DNA of 64,000 nucleotides from Dromiciops gliroides (GCF_019393635.1 NC_057862.1:261220441-261284440); one strand, 5' to 3'; positions 22,502 through 34,156 are shown, counted from the stretch's first letter. Notes: generated from the sequence alone by a model not told the origin. Program-made: numbers and translations.

Positions 22502-23325
22502 CAAACTTTTGTATCTCTTATTCCAAATTGTTAATTCCCTTTCCATTGCTTTCTTCCATAGTTTTTATTTCTTTTTAATTTCCCCCTCACAATCTTTCAT
22601 TCTACTTCTAAAAATATTTTAAATTCTTTTTAAAACTCTTGCTTCATTTCTTCTAGTAATTCTAGTTGAGGTTATACCCAAGTCATGTTTTTCTGTGAGA
22701 CATTGCCTGTAACTGTTTTGAAGTAATTTTCTTCTTTTGGTGTCTTGAGCATCTCGGCCACCATAATAACTCATTGTAGTGGTGTTCTTTTTTACTTGCA
22801 CAATCTTCCAGGCTATTTCCTGACTTCAGACTTGATGTTAAGTCTGAGTTCTGCCATATTTTTGGACTGGCCCTGTTGCTGCTTTCTTGGGGTATGTAGT
22901 ATTTTCTTATTTTAGGATCTCAGGGACAGTCTCAGGACCTACAAGAATCCAGTACTCCAAAAGTGGTCTGATTCATAGCAAAGTTTGATTTCTTCCCCCC
23001 TGGTCTGAGCCCTAAAAGTTCCCATTCTACATTTGGGTCTTTACAAGATTAGACTGCTGTTAGATTCTTCCCCTCTTGGCCATCTGAAAAGCTCTGTTGA
23101 TTTAGAGTAGCAAAATTGTAGGTTCTACTTTGGTTATTCCTCTTCAGGCTGGACTAAATATCAGAAGTGAGACCCTGCTCTAAGCTTGGGGTCTGGATTA
23201 TAACAGTGCTGCTGCTGCTGGCTTCTGAACTTCCTCCTTTTTCCATATGCAGCTCAGGGTCTCCTTACGTGGTATTGCCACCCCTGTTCTCAGGTCCCCT
23301 CATTCTACCCTGAATCTATGACCCA

Positions 23326-23628
23326 GCTAGGTAGCACAGTGGATAAAACACTGGCCCTGGAATCAAGAGGACCTGACTTCAAATTTCACCTCAGACACTT
23401 ATTAACTATCTGACTCTGGGCAAGTCACTTAACCCCAGTCACCTTAAACTTGCAGGGCCATCTCCAGTCATCCTGATGTATATCTTGCCACTGGACTCAG
23501 ATGGCTCTGGAGGAGAGAGTGAGGCTGGTGACCTTGAATAGCCCTCCCTCACTTAAATTCAATTCAGTGCAAGCCATGATATCACATTGATGGCATGGCC
23601 CTATTCAATAATGAAGTTCAAACAACAA
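23326..23628 (+). repeat. Long CORE-SINE with RTE-like tail
   Basis: Same architecture as 2671-2993, ending in CAAACAACAACAATG. Duplication ATGACCCAG on both sides, within the L1 5'UTR. Confidence 0.85.
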
Positions 23629-24223
23629 CAATGACCCAGAACTGGCGAGTGGTCAACCAAACTGCCAACTGACACGTGATCCTATCATGGTGCCCTGGTA
23701 TGAGTCTGATGGAGCCCAGGATGGTCTAGGACTTTGTTTTGCTCTGAACGGTACTCTCACTGGACCCTGAAGTATTCTTCCCAGCATGATACTGCTCCAA
23801 CTCTGTCTCAGGTGTCTTGAGACCTCTCAGTCTTCCACCCTATGCTGAGCTGGGCAGGACAAATAACTCACTGTGGCTTTTTCTGGAATTCCCCATCAGG
23901 TTTTACATTTTCTAGATATGCTTGGATAATTTGTGGAGGGGAACCCAACACAATGTTTCCTATCATTTTGCCATCTTGATTCTGCCTCCTCCCACTTCCT
24001 CCAATCCATTATCTTTTAAATCATGTTACCTCCTATAAAAAAATTAACTATAACTAATCTGGAAAAATTTATAATTGTACTTATATGAAAAATTATAACT
24101 ATAGAAAAATTATAATTGGGCCATAAGTCCCTTTGTGGTTGCCATTCAAATGTAAGAATTATTTTTACTAACTAGGGGGGACTAATCTGACTGTTTGGCT
24201 ATCCGACTGCTATTAATATAATA

Positions 24224-24320
24224 TGGGCTGTTCAAATATGGCCTCAGACACTTAACACTTACTAGCTGTGTGACCCTGAGCAAGTCACTTAACCCCAACT
24301 GCCTCACCAAAAAAAAAAAA

Positions 24321-24355
<35 letters not shown>

Positions 24356-24356
24356 T

Positions 24357-24396
<40 letters not shown>

Positions 24397-25261
24397 GGGC
24401 TGTTTAAAAATTTCTCCACACTGCTCTGCTCCCAAATTGATAACCAAATGATTAAGAAGCCTCTTAATTAAATAATCAAAACAGAGTTTATTTATAAAAA
24501 TCAATGTAAAAGATAAGGGTAAAGAAATGCAAATTATACAACCTGTCTGATTTTAATATAATAAGGGCTGTTACTGCCTCTTGACTGAGGGTATGCTGCT
24601 TGCCTGTTAGCCTCCAGTTTTCTCCAACTTTCACTCTTTTTCTCCTTCACTCCAGCTCCCCTGCTTCGCTTTCACTGCTCAGCTCCTTTTTTCTAACTCC
24701 AAGCCCCCTTCACTTTGTCGACCCCCCTGCGTTTTCTCTACTTGCTCCATCAGTCCGCCCCCCTCAGTGTCTCTAGCATCCCTTTCTCACCGACCTCTCA
24801 GCATCTCTAGCCTTCTCTCACTGACCTCCTTGCATTCTCTTAGTCCTCCAGCGTCCTCCCAGCGTCTCTAACATCTCTTTCTGTCTGTCCTCTCTTACTG
24901 TCTAATTCCCCAGTTTATATCTTCCTTCTCTCTCCTCAAACCTCAGGCTCCCTGTGCCCCTGCACATGCTAAGCTAATCTACCAGCCACACTAGGACTGG
25001 GGGGGGGGGCTCGAGTGTCCTGTGCGTACCACACCCAGGGCTCGAGGGGACCATGTCCCCTGCTGCGTGCCCAGGGCCTGGCAGGGCAAGCCCAGAATCT
25101 CCATCTGCTTGGTGTCTTAAGGCCCACGGGGCTTTTTCAGCTCAACTGAAGTAGAGGGGGAGGGGCACCAGCCCCTCTTACACAGAAAAAAACCCTGAGG
25201 GCCTAAGGCTTTTTAATCTCAGCCCAAAGGCAAGGTCCCCAAATCACAATAAATTCCCACA
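24224..25261 (-). mobile_element. ERV LTR, probably solo (fossil), with nested SINE
   Basis: Bounded on the plus strand by TGGGCTGTT (24224, repeated at 24396 by SINE target duplication) and CCCACA (25261). On the minus strand it carries an AATAAA signal in ATTTATAAATAAACTC (about 24490) before the U5-like end, and a pyrimidine-patterned U3 with imperfect CTCTAGCATC/CTCAGCATCTC repeats (24755-24880). GC-richer than its surroundings. Family unassigned. No viral genes adjoin it. Confidence 0.7.
24233..24392 (+). repeat. 5'-truncated CORE-SINE with CA/TA microsatellite tail
   Basis: Starts within the SINE core (GGCCTCAGACAC). Its A-tail has grown into (TA)n(CA)n(TA)n. Duplication ATATGGGCTGTT at 24221-24232 and 24393-24404. 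Confidence 0.93.
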
Positions 25262-25930
25262 CTTCAACATGGATTTCTTCTGTTATATTTCTTTGGTGAG
25301 ATCTTATCAGAGCTATACCATCTCTTGACATTGAATTAGATATCAGTGGAGCTCATGATCTGTCCATTGCTTATTCTACTCTTTCTCTACATGACTGACA
25401 TGTCTTTTTATGGTCACATATCTATCTGACATCTACTTTTAACAACTGAACCCATAAGGTAATGTGATAGCTGTCTTAAAACTTTTGAAGGATTGTTATC
25501 TAAAAGGGGAATTAAACTTACTCTGTTTAGCTCTTGCAGGAAAAAGTCATATAGGACCAATGTATGGAAATTTTAGGGAAGCATCTTTTAGTTCAATGTA
25601 AGGAATTCCTTAGTGATGATAGCTGTTAAAAATACAATGGGCTGTTACATGAAGTATTGTGTTCTTACTGTGTTATATGAAGTATGGTGCTAGTAGGAGT
25701 GTTTAAACTGAGACTGAGTAACCATCTGCTAGAAATTTTATAAAAGGGATCCCTTCCTATATGAGGTAGAAATTGGTATCGATGACCTATAAGATTCCAT
25801 CCCACCCTGTGATTCTATGAGTCACAGTCTAAGCCATAATTATAAGAATTCATCCTTCAGATATTCAGGCTGTTCTCAAGAGATAGGGATGCAATGAAAG
25901 ATATATCCTTGTTATATCATGCTGCCAAAT
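25262..25930. other. Unclassified DNA
   Basis: No gene or clear repeat. A short near-repeat ATATGAAGTATGGTG / ACATGAAGTATTGTG occurs at 25645-25695. Confidence 0.4.
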
Positions 25931-25934
25931 GTGC

Positions 25935-26095
25935 ATAGATTTAGAGGTGTGAAGGGTCATCTAGTCTAATCCCCTTGTTTTACAGATGAGAAAATACAGA
26001 AGCTTGTCCAGGGTCTCCCAGGTACCAAATAGCAGAATTGGTATTTTAACACAGGTCCTCCATATTCCATGCTTTCTGCTTCACTGTGCTGTCCT
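25935..26095 (-). repeat. MIR-like remnant
   Basis: Antisense pieces CCCCTTGTTTTACAGATGAG and a degraded head ending CACTGTGCTGTC. Confidence 0.6.
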
Positions 26096-26159
26096 GGCTT
26101 TCCTTATTCCTTGACAGGAATGGGATGTTCACTAAATGGAAAGAAGAGAGGAAGGCTAG

Positions 26160-26410
26160 GGCTTCTAAGTGGCATAGTGCACAGAATCCTAGACCTGGCA
26201 TGAGGAAGAACTGAGTTCAAATGAGGCCTCAGACATTTACTATGATCTTGGACAAGTCATTTAACCACTATCTGCCTCAGTTTTCTAATTGGTAAAATGG
26301 GAATAATAATAACATCTACTTCCAAACATTGTTCTGAGGATAAAATGAAACTATTTTTGTAAAGGAGTTGGCAAACCTTAAAGCATTATATAAATGCTAG
26401 CTATTATATA
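26160..26410 (+). repeat. MIR/CORE-SINE, old copy
   Basis: Sense MIR-like: TTCAAATGAGGCCTCAGAC, CCTCAGTTTTCTAATTGG, then a tail ending AAAGCATTATATAAATGC. Confidence 0.8.
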
Positions 26411-26609
26411 TCACATATGTGTGACATGTAGGAATAGATAGACAGATGGTTGAAACAGTAGATTGGAGGATTAAGTGGAATATCTTTCTTTGTCTTATAA
26501 TTTAATCTGATCAGCTCCTTTTGTGGGTCCTTAGGAAGTTTACCTGCCTGCAAAAAGTTAGGGAATACTCAAAGTTTACTGAGTGTATAGTCTCTTACTT
26601 TTATCTGTT

Positions 26610-27140
26610 TGTCTTTTTTTTTTTTGAAGAGGACCAATGACATCATAGGGTGATTTGCTCATGAACTGGATTTAAGTAAGGCAGAGTTGTGTGAAAGTTG
26701 TCAGCCTCGCTCTGTCTTACAGAATCATTAAAGTCCAATGGCAAGACAAAAGTCAGGATGACTGGTGATAGCTCAGGATGCAATGGATGACCTTGGTTTC
26801 TTCAATGTCTGACCAAGCTCTAAATGCACCACATTCCCTGCTTTAGCCTCCTTTATGGCCTTTGGAACAAATGGTTCTCATCTTCCCATTCTGAAGGAGG
26901 AAGGCTTCACATGCTTAGGGTTAGACATCCCCTAATTCCCCAATGGATTTGAGGCCTGTCAGTTACCCTCAGACTGGTTTAGCCCATTTGCTAAGATGGT
27001 TTTTACCAAGGTGTGGCTACTGAGCATGCTACAGCTTCTTGGAGTCACAGGTGAGAGTTGGGTGAATCAGGTAGACACCAAAGGTGGATGAACCCTGAAA
27101 AGAGCCCTCACACCAGAGGTATGAACACCCTATACACTCT
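26610..27140 (-). mobile_element. RTE-like LINE 3' region
   Basis: Matches 58100-58990 over most of its length, for example TTCTTCAATGTCTGACCAAG and GGTGAGAGTTGGGTGAATCA. Its tail side (GAAGAGGACCAATGACATCA) is shared, in antisense, with the ends of the long SINEs. This fits a LINE that lends its 3' end to those SINEs. Confidence 0.6.
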
Positions 27141-27890
27141 TACTTTTATCTTTATCTTCCATCTTTCTACTGCTACCCCAGCTTCTGTCTTCTCTCTGTT
27201 TTCAATGTTGACTCCTCTAAGCCTTTCCCCCATTGCTAATAATGTTCACATGTTTCTCATACTTCTTTATGTTTGCCTCAAGCAGAATTCTCTATGGCTA
27301 TTTCTAGTCAGTATTTCTGATGAACCTAGATAGCTATAGGGGTGGGAAAATGTTCAAGAAACTTAGCTTAATATTTTGGATTCAATACAACCAGAGGCTA
27401 GTCCCACCACTAAGACATCAACTATCCCTGAATCACTTGCATCACTATTTTATTTTTTAAATTAATTTAAAATCACAGTAGCATCTACATATGTTCTAGA
27501 AAGAAATTTATATACTTATGAGAGACTTTCTGTGTACTGAACACAAACACTCAGATATCTCACAAAGATCTATAGACCACAGGATGGAAACTGCTAGATT
27601 AGATAATCATTAATAGACCTTCTAATGCTAAATCTTATTGTAGCCCACATCAACTTCAAGCATCCTTATCTTAATTTCCACTCTCAAAGTTGAGTTTCAG
27701 GTCCCTTCAGGGTCCAGGGATACCCTTGAGGACTTGGTTGGGATTCTCTAATGTAATTGGCTTGAGCACTTACCATTTTGCTTGCCCCCAAGATTGTCAG
27801 TTGAGAATCGTTTTAGTCAGCCAGTTTTAAAGTATCTTTTTAGAAAGGGGGTATTTACTAATGTAATACAGTAAGAAGAGTAAGTACAGT
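27141..27890. other. Unclassified DNA
   Basis: No gene seen. The 91-codon frame at 27058-27333 starts inside the RTE-like repeat and has no recognisable domain. Confidence 0.4.
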
Positions 27891-27892
27891 AA

Positions 27893-28137
27893 GCTAAATG
27901 GATCAGTGGATAGAGCACTGGACCTGGATTCAGGAAGACCTGAATTCAAATCTGGCCTTAGACACTTAGTAGCTGTGTGACTCTGGGAAAGTCATTTAAC
28001 ACTGTTTGCCTTAATCTGCTGAAGAAGGAAATGTCAAACCACTCCAATATCTTTGCCAGGAAAACCCCATGGATATCATTGGTGTTCTGTGGTCGTGAAG
28101 AGTCATCTATGACTGAGCAACTGAACAACAATAACAG
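27893..28137 (+). repeat. Mar1-type CORE-SINE with BovB/RTE tail
   Basis: Head, core, GAAGAAGGAAATGTCAAACC block and CAACAATAACAG end. Possible duplication CAGTAAGAAGAG/CAGTAAGAACAG. Confidence 0.82.
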
Positions 28138-28439
28138 TAAGAACAGTTGGTACAAAGCTCTGAAACACAAGTTGTTGGAAGTCCTTTTCTCGCATTACTC
28201 AAGAAATTTCTCTTTGCTGGGTCTTTTACAACAGTCTGTCCTTGACTCCCAATTCAAACACTGTCATCCACTGATGCATTTTATAATCTGACCAGTAGAT
28301 ATTCTTCATCCACTTGGTCTTATCTGTGTAGATGGTCAGACGAACCTTTGGAGTGGTTATGGATCTTTTCCAGAAGGCTCTGCAATGTTCATGTGGCTTA
28401 ATTTGTTCAGACATTCCCTGGTTTGTTTCCATCTTTCAT
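28138..28439. other. Unclassified DNA
   Basis: Open frames overlap on both strands (28226-28432 minus, 27977-28291 plus), but neither resembles a known protein. Confidence 0.4.
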
Positions 28440-28625
28440 CATATTTGCCAATTTGCAGTGTATGAGGTGAAACCTCAGGGTTGTTTTGAGTTGAATTTCT
28501 AGTACTAGTAGTGATTTAGGACATTGTTAATAGTTTGTAATTCTTCTTTTGAGAACTACTTATTTATATACTTTGATGTGGGTCTTTTTTTTTCCATTGG
28601 AATTCTCATTGCCCACTACCTGACT
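28440..28625 (-). repeat. Old L1 fragment (end of ORF2)
   Basis: Antisense text such as GAGGTGAAACCTCAGGGTTG and AGTAGTGATTTAGGACATTG corresponds to the L1 ORF2/3' boundary region seen in many mammals. Confidence 0.6.
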
Positions 28626-28639
28626 TCTTCTAAAGTCTT

Positions 28640-28748
28640 ATTTCCTCCCTCCCTCCTTCTCTCCTTCCCTCCTTCCCTCCCTTCTTCTTTTCTTCTTTCC
28701 TTCTTCCCTCTCTCCTCCCCTCCCTCTCTCTCTTCCTTCCTTCTCACC
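28640..28748. repeat. Polypyrimidine (CCTT/CCCT)n tract
   Basis: About 105 bp of C/T only on the plus strand. The short protein frames here are low complexity. Confidence 0.85.
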
Positions 28749-29868
28749 CCACTTTGGGGTCCAGAGCTAATTCGCATGGCTAAATAGCTTTTGTCAGGTA
28801 ATGGGGTCAAGTGGCTAGAACTGGGTGCTCTAAGAATGCCATTCCACCGTCCCCTTTGTGTAGAATCTTAGCTGGTAAACTGTGCCTATCCTTTCATCTC
28901 CAGGTCAAGAAGTACATTTTGTACATCTAAAAGGGTCCCTGCTCAGGCTATCAGCAGATGCTTTTTGTGTGGAACTCAGTAAGATTGGACCACCCCCAGA
29001 AAACAATTTGTCATTTTCCTGGTAACTTTTACTTTTTGTACTTTTAGAAGAGGGGAGTAGCAGTGACCCAGGTCTAGAAACTGTTCAATGGCCTATCATC
29101 TTGGCAATATTCCTGGCATGCTGCACAGAACTCTGCCTTTTGAGTTTGCTCCACAGTCCTGGATATGGGTTCTTGAGGGTTCAGAAGAAGAAAAAATGAA
29201 GGAGAAGTTGGGATGGAACCAAAACTTAGAAAGAGATTCTCTGTCACTGTTTCTGCTGCTCCCCATGTGGTTTTTTTGTTTTTGTTTTTGTTTTTACTAA
29301 TGCTATCTCCATTTGTATTAAGTACTTGCTATTAATAAAAGCATTTACCACATTTCTAATTTCTTTTGCAATTCCATTCATCATTCCCAAATATAACAGT
29401 TGGATCATTTCATGATCAGTAATAATGTTTACAATTTCTGAGGTTAGGCAATCAGGCTCAAAGTAATTTAAATCTTTGGCCTCTGTCAGTGACCTGCTGG
29501 CTTTCAGGAGAAGGCATTTTTTCCCTTTCTCTCACTGCCTTTCCTCCCATCCGCTTGACCATTTTGTTTATTTGGCCCTTAGCCCTTGTGACTAAGCATT
29601 TAGAGGAAGGAGGCATAGATCTGGGTGTGAAAATATATGGGCTTAAACTCATCGTAATTTGACAGACTTCTGGGCATGTCACTCCCCTTTTTGTACCTTA
29701 ATTTCTTCATTTATAGAATGCCCCTAATCATATCTGTGAAGCACCTTGAGATCTTCAGAAGTAAATGTCATATAACACTGAGGTGCTTCTACACTTGCAG
29801 AAAATCAACACAAAAACCCAAAGCTTCAGAATGGATGAAGGCGAAAACAGTTTACAACAATGAGATTC
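28749..29868. other. Unclassified DNA
   Basis: About 1.1 kb with no gene or repeat that I can name. Contains a (TTTTTG)n-like tract at 29270-29297. Confidence 0.4.
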
Positions 29869-29883
29869 AGCACAGATTTTCTT

Positions 29884-30042
29884 TTCTTTCTTTTTTTTTT
29901 TTTTTGGTGAGGCAATTGGGGTTAAGTGACTTGCCCAGGGTCACACAGCTAGTAAGTGTTAAGTGTTTGAGGCCGGATGTGAACTCAGGTCCTCCTGGCT
30001 CCAAGGCTGGTGCTCTATCCACTGTGCCACCTAGCTGCCCCT
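29884..30042 (-). repeat. Young CORE-SINE
   Basis: Antisense copy. Duplication AGCACAGATTTTCTT at 29869-29883 and 30043-30057. Confidence 0.96.
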
Positions 30043-30057
30043 AGCACAGATTTTCTT

Positions 30058-30924
30058 AATCAGATCCTATGGTTTCAATTTACGAATAACTGTTTCAGGA
30101 ATATTGCTATTGCTTAAAATGAGGCAGACCTCCTGTGTATCTCTCTCTATCCTGATCGTTACCTTGTAAAAACATGAAAAAACAAAATAGACTCAGTCCT
30201 CTATCTTCCAAGGATCGGCTCTGGCTGCAGGCAGAATGCTTGGTTTATTAGAAGATTGAATCTAGTTTCAAGTGAAAGTCTTTTGTAAAAAGAGGATAAT
30301 TAAAAGAGAATTAGGCAGGACGGAGGAGTCTCCTTCTTATTCCTAGCAGCAAAAGGAGAGGAAAGGGAGAATCTTGCTAGATAGAAGCAGATGAAGGTGG
30401 AGAGGAGATGTGGGTACAATCCATTTTTGTTCTTGTCCCCACTGTGGTTAGCTGTGGTTGTTGGCTATGGGAGCTGGTGGAAAGGCAGGGGTGTAATTTA
30501 TTCTACTTTGCGGTCAGCCTGATCCTGGGCCAAACAGCAGGGAAAGCAACCTTGGGTTTTCAGGTGGTCCCAGAAACTTGTCTGGGTCCAGAACACTTCC
30601 TACATGCAAAAACAAGTAGCTAGTTAATATCTTCCAGTCCCCAACAAACAGGATCTTCCTGGGCCCAGGGTTCTTTTGATTCACAGACAGTTAATTATCT
30701 TGTGGTACTCCCCTACATGGTTTTCTGTTCTACACACTTGTGCTGCTGTATAACCAGACACTTTTCCAATGTTTGTTTCGATGTCTATGTGCTCAGACTT
30801 TAGTTCTAGCTGCTGTCCTGTTCTGAAATTCACCCTGAAGGAGCAGTCAGTGACTTTTCACTTGCAGGTTGAAACTGAGATGTTCCAGGACACATTTGGA
30901 CCTGAACAGAGAAAGCATTCTGTT
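30058..30924. other. Unclassified DNA
   Basis: No exon-like or repeat-like signal recognised. Confidence 0.4.
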
Positions 30925-30943
30925 AAGAATACCCTGTTTGAGA

Positions 30944-31098
30944 GGAGCGGCTAGGTGGCGCAGTGGATAGAGCACCGGCCCTGGAGTCAGGAGTACCTGA
31001 GTTCAAATCCAGCCTCAGACACTTAACACTTAACACTTACTAGCTGTGTGACCCTGGGCCCAATTGCCTCACTAAAAAAAACCAAAACAAACAAAAAA
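30944..31098 (+). repeat. Young CORE-SINE
   Basis: Near full-length with a short internal duplication (CACTTAACACTTAACACTTA) and loss of the AAGTCACTTAACC piece. Duplication AAGAATACCCTGTTTGAGA at 30925-30943 and 31099-31117. Confidence 0.95.
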
Positions 31099-31117
31099 AA
31101 GAATACCCTGTTTGAGA

Positions 31118-31440
31118 TGGTAAGGAGCTATGTCTAAGGTTTCAGGCCAAAAGAGATGGGAAGATTGACTGATAAATTTTTGTAACAGGGAAATGTTTGC
31201 ATTTTGTACACAGGACATGGTAAACCAAACTGGTTTGCTTCTAATGCTTGTACTTTTTACAGATACCTATAGGGGATTAGGGAAAAACAGTGCCCTAGCA
31301 GCTTACCCATAGTGACTTAAGACTAAAAAGGTGACAGAAAGCTCCCTTCTGCTATTCTGTATCCTCAACTGCCCCATAAATTACACTGGAACCAGTAGAG
31401 ATTTTAAAAGATTAAAAGGACCCTTTGAAATAAGATGTCC
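31118..31440. other. Unclassified DNA
   Basis: Flank of the L1 that starts near 31441. Nothing recognised. Confidence 0.4.
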
Positions 31441-32820
31441 TGGGGCAGAGTCAAGAGGGCTGAGTTAGAGAAAGAATTTTTCTCTAGTTTACCCTCTATA
31501 CCTCCCCCATAACAACCTCGAAAATGTGCCAGACTGAATTCTGATGAGGAAAGCCAAGAAAATATCATAGCGAGTCGTTTTTCCAGCCCAGGACAGCTTA
31601 AGGAGATAGTCAGAGATCTACTGATACTGGGATGGGCAGTGCCAGGGAGAAACACTCTAGAGCCCTAGACTTTTTGAAGGGATTCAAGGCAGAACACATT
31701 AACAGGAACACAGAAGAAGCAGCATGGGATAGAAAGAGATCCCAGGGGATCCCTGAACTACTAGTAAGTTCAGGAACGGGAACCATCTGGCATCTCTGTT
31801 TCTGATCACAGATACAGGGTAGAGATGGGGGCCTTAGATGAGCACTAAACAAGAAACAAAGTTTGAAACAGCTGTGTGACTCTGAACCAAGGAGCAGAAC
31901 AGTGACTCAGTTCTAGCTTTTATCCTAGCATTTATACTATGGAATAACCAGGGCAGAAACCCATACCAAAGTAGAGTCAGTAGCCTTGAATCTGCAGAAA
32001 CTCCCAGAGGACTAACAATGATTGAGTCCAGCAGCAGTCCAATGAAATTCAACCATGCACATGCCAACAGACCCAAACCTTGGGTTTAAGATCAGGAGGG
32101 CAGTAAACAGAATCTCCCCAGATTACTTTACTTCACTGAAAACTTGTAGGCCCTCAGACTGAGCTACAAAAGCAACAGAATGACATAAATAGACAGAAGT
32201 TCAGACCCGACATTCTGCCCCTCCAAGAAGTGCAAAGATCTCAATACTAATATAAAATCCTAAGTCAAGAAATAAACTGGAAGAATGGGCAAACAAACCA
32301 AAAACCCAACCATTAAGATCTACTGTGAAGATAGGGAACCTCAAGTCACAAATACAGAAGAAGACAATGACTTGAAAGATCTATAAATAAAGTGTCAAAA
32401 AATGCAGATTGGACACAAGTCTAACAATCCTAGAAGTGTTAAAGAAAGAGTTTTAAACAAAAGAGCAAAAAAGATTTTTAAAAAATTAAGAGTGGTAGAG
32501 AAAAAAAGGGGGAAAGAAATGAGAGCTATGTAAGAAAGATATGAAAAGGGAAATAGCTTAGTAAAACAGGTACAAATTTTTACTGAAGAAAATAACTCCT
32601 TCAAAAGTAGGATTGGCCAAATGGAAGCTAATGATTCCATGAGGCATAAAAAGAAACAAAGTTAAGATTGAGAAAATAAAAGGAAATGTGAAATATCACA
32701 TAGGAAAAACAACTGACCTGGAAAATAGATTGAAAAGAGATAATTTAAGAATTGTCAGACTCCCTAAAAGCCATGAACCAAAAAAGAGCCTACACAACAT
32801 ATTAAGAAATTATAAAAAGA

Positions 32821-32962
32821 GGGGGAAGCTAGGTGGCATGGTGGATAGAGCACTGGCCCTGGATTCAGGAGGACCTGAGTTCAAATCTGGCCTCAAACAC
32901 TTGACACTTACTAGCTGGGCAAATCACATAACTCTCATTGCACCACACAAAAAAAGAAAGAC
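32821..32962 (+). repeat. Young CORE-SINE inside L1 ORF1
   Basis: Duplication ATTATAAAAAGA at 32809-32820 and 32963-32974. The core lacks the GTGTGACCCTG part. Confidence 0.94.
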
Positions 32963-33048
32963 ATTATAAAAAGAAAACTGCCTACATATTTTAGAACTAG
33001 AGAGCAAAGTAGAGATAGAAAGAATCCAGTGGTCACCTCTTCAAAGTC

Positions 33049-33860
33049 CTTTTTGAGTGCCTTTTGAGCCTGAGCCCAATTCATATTTTTCTTGGGAGCT
33101 TTGGTTTAGGAGCCCTGATGTTGCTATCCTCTTTTGAGGGTGCACCTAAATCTTCCTTGTCACTAAAGAAACTTTCTATGGTCTGCATCTTTCTCGGTCT
33201 GCTCATCTTGTCCATCTTTCACTTGCCTTTTAACTCCTTCTTAAAGTTGGGCACTTTTTCCAGGATATACTTTCCCAAGCTTCAGGGGGTCTAAGGTGGT
33301 ATGATTTAAGGAGGGGCAGGTTCTTCACTCACCTTGCCTCTTCTCTGGTCTGTAGATAACCCCAGACCAACTTGCTAATTAACCAGGCAGCTGTGTGCTG
33401 TGGTTGTTAGCTCCAATGAGCCTGTGCCTCTCCCCCACCTGGGCCACTACTACTAAAGCCTACTTCCTGGTTCCCAGCAGGGGTGAAAACCCCAAGTTCT
33501 GCCCCAGTGCCAGCAGAGACCCCTGTAATCTGCCCCTGGCCAACCACGCTCACCAGACCATGAACTTAGTTCCAGATGACACTGGTGCTGCAGCTGATTG
33601 AGAGGCTCCAGGGGTCTCTTTCCCTGGCTCAGCCTGCCTGGGACTGGATCTGTGTCAGCATGCCCTCAGGGTTGGGCTCCACTCCCACCCTGGCACAGCA
33701 GCCCCCTCCTGCTGACCTTCTAAGCCTTCTTTGGCTGGAAAATGATCACAGCCCATTTTTTTGTGGGTTCTGCTGCTCCAGGAACTGCCCTATGGCATCA
33801 TTTGGAGGTTTTTTGGAGTGATTGTGTCATGAGTTCTGAGAGCCTTTCCTCTGCCATCTT
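33049..33860 (-). mobile_element. L1 5' end fragment inserted in L1 ORF1
   Basis: The minus strand begins GGAAGATGGCAGAGG (YY1-like L1 start), runs through a GC-rich 5'UTR, and reaches an ORF1 start near 33215 whose first residues read MSRPRKMQTIESFFSDKEDL. It then stops abruptly. It is bounded by CCAGTGGTCACCTCTTCAAAG-like and CCACTGGTAACCTCTTGAAAG-like 21-bp repeats (33028-33048, 33861-33881; 4 differences). It keeps the 5' end but lacks the 3' end, which is unusual for an L1 insertion. Confidence 0.7.
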
Positions 33861-34156
33861 CCACTGGTAACCTCTTGAAAGAAACTACCAAATAAAAACT
33901 CCCAGGAATATTATAGCCTAAATCCAGAGCTTATGGATTCCTCATGTCATGGAAAACAGAATGTAAGCAGCCAAAAAGAAGAAATTCAAGTACCATGAAG
34001 CCACAGTCAGGATCACATATGATTAGCAGCCACTACCATAAAGGAACAGAAGGCTTAGAATATGGTATTCCAGAATGCAAAGGATCCAGAACTACAACTA
34101 AGAATAACTTATCCCGAAAAACTGAGTATAATGCCACAGGGGAAAAATGGATTTTT

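Larger units (their letters stand above)
20685..24000 (-). mobile_element. ORF2-less (HAL1-like) L1: 5'UTR, ORF1, 3' end
   Basis: On the minus strand from 24000 downward: a GC-richer 5'UTR beginning near a YY1-like CAAGATGGC (about 23968-23976); a coiled-coil-coding region; a block translating as LQPRIAYSEKLSIMLQGEK near 21770-21720 (ORF1p C-terminal domain); the ORF1/ORF2 spacer (21500-21172); and then directly the last part of ORF2 (from about 21095) and a 3'UTR to 20685. Endonuclease and reverse transcriptase are absent. A second copy at 62800-63460 has the same spacer-to-ORF2-tail junction. SINEs sit at 21126, 22336 and 23326. Confidence 0.75.

Noticed and set aside
24321-24398. CRISPR-like or regulatory tandem array
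   Set aside because: Plain (TA)n/(CA)n microsatellite grown from a SINE tail. No spacer-repeat structure anywhere in the window.
29676-30044. 122-codon frame ending in LGLSDLPRVTQLVSVKCL-like residues, recurring in many frames of the window
   Set aside because: This peptide is the antisense translation of the CORE-SINE and recurs at nearly every antisense copy. The sense counterpart ALDSGGPEFKSSLRHLTL is likewise SINE-derived.
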